From assembly GCA_016342645.1 (NCBI GenBank), contig JAEINX010000034.1, positions 1 to 36,625 of the forward strand: a DNA stretch of 36,625 nt, read 5' to 3'. The notes under the pieces were generated by a model, which worked only from the letters and a program-made list of their open reading frames with translations, searched no databases and was not told the DNA's origin. The stretch comes from Bacteroidales bacterium (lineage in GTDB: Bacteria > Bacteroidota > Bacteroidia > Bacteroidales > JAEINX01). Shown here one piece after another: positions 32,874 to 36,625 of the stretch. Made by a program: the position numbers and the translations under genes. Within the stretch, counting starts at the first letter, position 1; every line of letters begins with the position of its first letter.

Positions 32874-34883
32874 TTATTCTAAAGACGAAAGAACTTTTTT
32901 ATTAATCTTTACATTATATTTTTCTTTTAATAATTTTATCCATTCAGCCTCAAGATAGTTTTGATAATCGGCAATAATCAAGCCTCTTGCTTCATTCATT
33001 TTTTTAACTTGAGGTGGCAGTACTTCATGGACAATTACGAAACTTGTTTCTTCATCATTAACAATGTCATCTGAATTACCAACTTCCCATTCGATAGAAT
33101 CAATTATTTTATTATCACCTTTTAAGAATTTTTCTGATTGAATTGCAACATTTGTGATTGAATCGTTATTATATAAAAGCAAAATTTCGTAGTCCGAAAC
33201 TCCCTCAAATACTTTTGCTTGTACATCATCAACAATTTCCGAGTCTCTTATTGTGTAAACAGAAGCATCTAATCTTTCGTCCCACATATAATTGTTTTTA
33301 TTTTTGTTATAGAATTCTTTCAATCCTGTTGTGTCTTTTATAGCTTTTGACCAGACTTTCTCATCGGTTAGTTCAAACAATAAAATTCCATCACGATATT
33401 CTTTCATCAGCAAATCAAATTCGGGATAAATATTTTCAAGGTTAGAATCAAAATAATCAAGACAAATTTCATTAACAAATTTATTATATTCTTTATTTAC
33501 ATAAATATCAACTGCAACTCTTGTCTGATTCTTTTGATTAGCAAACAAATAGTCGGCAAAATCTTTTTGTGAATATTTTTTATTGCCAATTTTGAAAAGG
33601 ACATTTTCGAGGCCTGCGGCTTTCGAGATTTCCCATTTTCCAATTAAAATTGAAGAATCAACCGCTGTGTAGAAAGAATTTTTTGCTTTTGGATATTCTT
33701 TGAATTTAAAATCCTTTTTGATCTTTTTAACAATAATTTCTTTGCTTTTTTCGGCACGCGAATCTTTCAGTACTTTTTTCTTTAACTCATCCTTAATTTC
33801 ATCATAAGATTTAATAGGTTTTTTGCCTTTAAGCTGAACGATATGCCATCCGTAAGCAGTTAATAATGGTTTTGCAATATCGCCGCTGTCGCTTAATTGA
33901 TAAACAATTTCAATGAATTCGGGAACCATACGGTTAACGCCAAACCATGGTAAAATACCACCTTGTTTAGCCGATCCTTTATCTTCGGAATATTCTGCAA
34001 CTGCGTCATTATAAGCTTTACCGTCAAGGATTTCCTGATAAACTTTATTTGCTTTTTTCTCCACTCTAAGTGAATCGGCTTTTGTTGCTTCAGGAGGAAT
34101 AATAAAATAAATATGTGCAACTTGAGCTTGTCCCATTGCATTTTTCTTATCGGTTAATTTAATCAGGTGGTAACCGAATTGTGTACGAACCGGCAGAGTA
34201 ACTTCTCCAATTTCAGAGTTGTAGGCTCCACTTTCAAAAGGATAAACCATATCGAAAACAGAAAAATAACCCAAATCACCTTTGTTTCCACGCATAAACG
34301 GACGCCTTCCGGTGGCTTCACGATCTCTTGCCGAAGGATCTTCGGACATTTCAACCGCTAAATCTCCAAAATTTTCACCATTCATTATTCTGTTACGAAT
34401 TTCCATGATTTTATTATATGCAATTAAGGTGTCTTCGGGCGAGGCGTTTTCATCAATTTTTATTAATATATGGCTTGCCCTGACATCTTTTTGCTTCCTA
34501 TCCCAGGCTTCGGCAAAAAGGTCTTCGTTGATGCTTTCATCAACAAAATATGGCTTGGCAAGTTGTTCGCGATAACCATCCAATTCGCTGATAAATGCTG
34601 AATTTGTATCCATGCGAAGATCTAAGGCTTCTTTTACTTTTAATTTAAAATTTATGTAAAGATCAAGGTATTCTTCCATTGTTTTTTTATCAATTACATC
34701 ACCTTGAGAATTACTTTTTTCATAAACATTATTAAATTCTCCCACGGTGATTTTTTCATCACCAATGCTAAGTAAAACTTTTTTATTTTGAGAAAATGAA
34801 CTATTTGAAAATAGTATGCTTATTGAAAGCATTAGAACCAAGATTAAAGAACTTTTTAAAGAACTTTGAAAAATTTGAATCAT
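32874..34883 (-). CDS. SurA-like periplasmic peptidyl-prolyl isomerase with two parvulin domains
   Basis: 669 residues. Signal peptide about 1-32 (SSLILVLMLSISILFSNSSFSQ). A SurA-type N-domain follows (about 35-125). Parvulin domain 1 (about 130-245) has VRASHILIKI, FGDLAVEMSEDPSA, GDLGYFSVFDMVYPFE and TQFGYHLIKL. Parvulin domain 2 (about 247-355) has AQVAHIYFII, YNDAVAEYSEDKGSAKQGG and AYGWHIVQL. A C-terminal helical part without an enzyme motif completes it. It should aid folding of outer-membrane proteins in the periplasm. It is followed directly by the lipoprotein isomerase relative and preceded by guaB; guaB next to such isomerases is an arrangement I recall from other Bacteroidota. Confidence 0.92.
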   Translation of the reverse strand: MIQIFQSSLKSSLILVLMLSISILFSNSSFSQNKKVLLSIGDEKITVGEFNNVYEKSNSQGDVIDKKTMEEYLDLYINFKLKVKEALDLRMDTNSAFISELDGYREQLAKPYFVDESINEDLFAEAWDRKQKDVRASHILIKIDENASPEDTLIAYNKIMEIRNRIMNGENFGDLAVEMSEDPSARDREATGRRPFMRGNKGDLGYFSVFDMVYPFESGAYNSEIGEVTLPVRTQFGYHLIKLTDKKNAMGQAQVAHIYFIIPPEATKADSLRVEKKANKVYQEILDGKAYNDAVAEYSEDKGSAKQGGILPWFGVNRMVPEFIEIVYQLSDSGDIAKPLLTAYGWHIVQLKGKKPIKSYDEIKDELKKKVLKDSRAEKSKEIIVKKIKKDFKFKEYPKAKNSFYTAVDSSILIGKWEISKAAGLENVLFKIGNKKYSQKDFADYLFANQKNQTRVAVDIYVNKEYNKFVNEICLDYFDSNLENIYPEFDLLMKEYRDGILLFELTDEKVWSKAIKDTTGLKEFYNKNKNNYMWDERLDASVYTIRDSEIVDDVQAKVFEGVSDYEILLLYNNDSITNVAIQSEKFLKGDNKIIDSIEWEVGNSDDIVNDEETSFVIVHEVLPPQVKKMNEARGLIIADYQNYLEAEWIKLLKEKYNVKINKKVLSSLE

Positions 34884-34940
34884 ACGTCAGATTATTTAAT
34901 TAACATTAATAATATTATAAAATTTATGAGAAAGCATACA

Positions 34941-36413
34941 TTACCTTGTGGAATAATTTGGTGCTTCTCTTGTTATTGATATATCGTGAGGATGACTTTC
35001 TATCATTCCAGCCGAAGTAATTTTAATAAATTTTGCTTTTTGCAGATTTTCGATATTTTGAGCACCTGCATAACCCATGCCAGCCCGCAATCCACCAATC
35101 ATTTGATGAATTACTTCAGATAATGTTCCTTTATAAGGGACTCTTCCAACAATGCCTTCCGGAACCAGTTTGCTAATATCGTCTTCAATATCCTGAAAAT
35201 AACGATCTTTCGAGCCTTTTTGCATAGCTTCGATTGAACCCATTCCACGATATGTTTTAAACTTACGGCCTTCGAAAATTATTGTTTCGCCAGGCGATTC
35301 GTCAACACCTGCAAACAATGAACCGGCCATAATGGTATTTGCACCCGCTGCAATTGCCTTTACAATATCGCCTGTAAATCTTATTCCTCCATCTGCAATC
35401 GCAGGAATTCCACTGCCCTTCAAAGCATTTGTGACATTGTATATAGCCGTAAGTTGCGGAACACCTATTCCAGCAATTATTCGGGTGGTGCAAATTGAGC
35501 CCGGCCCTATACCAATTTTAAGACCATCAACACCGATTTTTGCTAAATCCAATGCAGCACGTGCTGTAGCAATATTTCCGATAACCAATTCTACGTCAGG
35601 ATAGGTTTTTTTTATTTTTTTAGCAATCTCGATAACACTTTTCGTATGTCCGTGTGCTGTATCAACAACTAAAGCATCAACTCCGGCTTGTACGAGGGCA
35701 TCAACTCTTTCCATTGTATTCTCGGTAATCCCAACAGCAGACGCAACACGCAATCTGCCACGTCTATCTTTTTCGGCATTAGGCCTTGCTTGAATTTTAA
35801 TTATATCCTTATAAGTAATTAAACCTATGAGTTTGTTTTTTTCGTCAATAACAGGAAGTTTTTCAATACGATACTTTTGCAAAATCTCGGCGGCTTTTTC
35901 AAAATCGGTAAATTCTGTTGTAGTAACAAGATTTTCTTTAGTCATCACTTCATCGATTGGGCGATTGATATTTTTTTCAAATCTCAAATCACGGTTTGTT
36001 ACAATACCAACAAGCTCATTGTTGTTATTCACAACCGGAATACCTCCGATGTTAAATTCTTTCATAATCTCGAAAGCATCTTCAACTTTGCTGTCTTTAT
36101 GCAGGGTGATGGGATCGAGAATCATTCCGTTTTCGGCACGTTTTACTTTTTTTACCTCGTTGGCCTGTTCGGTTATGGTCATGTTTTTATGAATCACGCC
36201 GATGCCACCTTCCTGAGCAATAGCAATTGCCATAGTTGAATCGGTAACAGTATCCATCGCTGCCGAAACAATTGGAATATTAACTTTAATTTTTCTCGTA
36301 AACTGAGAAGAAATATCAACATCGCGTGGTAAAACTTGTGAAAATGCAGGCTCTATTAATACATCATCATAAGTTAAACCTTCTCCCGAAAATTTTTCTT
36401 TATTCAAAAACAT
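34941..36413 (-). CDS. guaB: IMP dehydrogenase
   Basis: 490 residues, standard length. It oxidises IMP to XMP with NAD, the committed step of GMP synthesis, in the cytoplasm. The N-terminal barrel block GLTYDDVLIEPAFS is at about 13-26. Two CBS domains sit at about 97-210 (IGGIPVVNNNNELVGIVTNRD and IEKLPVIDEKNKLIGLITYKD). The catalytic loop GPGSICTTRIIAGIGVPQ has Cys308. ADGGIRFTGDI and the flap region with YRGMGSIEAM complete the active site. ATG start, with an exact -7 box 20 bases upstream. The gap to the isomerase gene is 57 bp. Confidence 0.97.
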   Translation of the reverse strand: MFLNKEKFSGEGLTYDDVLIEPAFSQVLPRDVDISSQFTRKIKVNIPIVSAAMDTVTDSTMAIAIAQEGGIGVIHKNMTITEQANEVKKVKRAENGMILDPITLHKDSKVEDAFEIMKEFNIGGIPVVNNNNELVGIVTNRDLRFEKNINRPIDEVMTKENLVTTTEFTDFEKAAEILQKYRIEKLPVIDEKNKLIGLITYKDIIKIQARPNAEKDRRGRLRVASAVGITENTMERVDALVQAGVDALVVDTAHGHTKSVIEIAKKIKKTYPDVELVIGNIATARAALDLAKIGVDGLKIGIGPGSICTTRIIAGIGVPQLTAIYNVTNALKGSGIPAIADGGIRFTGDIVKAIAAGANTIMAGSLFAGVDESPGETIIFEGRKFKTYRGMGSIEAMQKGSKDRYFQDIEDDISKLVPEGIVGRVPYKGTLSEVIHQMIGGLRAGMGYAGAQNIENLQKAKFIKITSAGMIESHPHDISITREAPNYSTR

Positions 36414-36433
36414 GAATATATTTTTTTTTGCTG

Positions 36434-36441
36434 CAAATGTA
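36434..36441 (-). promoter_or_regulatory. Putative -7 promoter element of guaB
   Basis: The minus strand reads TACATTTG followed by C, an exact TAnnTTTG match 20 bases before the guaB ATG. No clear -33 TTTG. Confidence 0.55.
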
Positions 36442-36625
36442 TAAAAATTTAAGTTTAGTATTTATTAAAAATTGTTAAAGATGAAAAATGATGGAATAGA
36501 TTCTGCTTATTAATAATCTGATTAAAGAAATTCTACCACATAAGGAGCAAAATGGGCTTTCACCAAGGAGGAACATAATGTAATAGCATTGCCAAAAACA
36601 TTAAACATTTAAAGTTTAACGGCTT

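Noticed and set aside
36555..36590. AGGAGG followed by ATG near the right edge
   Set aside because: The ATG is followed at once by TAA, so no gene starts there within the window.

Overview
The window looks like chromosome from a low-G+C member of the Bacteroidota, probably a Bacteroidales/Marinilabiliales-like lineage. Evidence: exact TAnnTTTG promoter -7 boxes upstream of several genes, a type A T9SS C-terminal sorting domain, an Omp28-like protein, an M16 lipoprotein of about 980 residues, an ECF sigma/anti-sigma/adhesin-like operon, and few strong Shine-Dalgarno sequences. This placement comes from gene content, not from a phylogeny. No rRNA, tRNA or CRISPR array was seen.

Layout. 1-2250 is an accessory stretch. 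It holds a cut-off hypothetical gene, two families of palindrome-rich direct repeats, and a PIN-domain gene overlapping a small partner gene (a putative toxin-antitoxin pair), followed by an inverted copy of part of the same repeat. 2250-9050 is a minus-strand run: M16 protease lipoprotein, M23 endopeptidase, indolepyruvate oxidoreductase beta subunit and S-adenosylhomocysteinase (ahcY). 9058-10098 is a Fic-family protein whose catalytic His is Gln. 10417-16466 carries metH and a MetF-type methylenetetrahydrofolate reductase with a cysteine-rich MetV-like tail. Between them sits a REP-associated tyrosine transposase (RAYT) surrounded by its own palindromes. AhcY, MetH and MetF together cover the methyl/homocysteine cycle.

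16474-21699 holds a C10 cysteine protease, a secreted protein of unknown function and a DUF2271 protein, with a TrkA_C membrane protein between them. The three secreted proteins all end in the same pair of roughly 80-residue modules built around the invariant motif KIGPNWVNGIG. A fourth protein with this tail lies at 30787-31752, next to a divergent Omp28-like protein that carries a normal T9SS tail. The eight modules form the most unusual feature of the window.

Between the two module sites lie a PHP-family phosphatase, a TPR sensor histidine kinase, an ECF sigma factor with a HEAT-bearing anti-sigma factor and an adhesin-like protein, and an OmpR-type response regulator. The right end (32027-36413, minus strand) is a housekeeping block: guaB (IMP dehydrogenase), a SurA-like periplasmic prolyl isomerase with two parvulin domains, and a lipoprotein isomerase relative with no ATG start.
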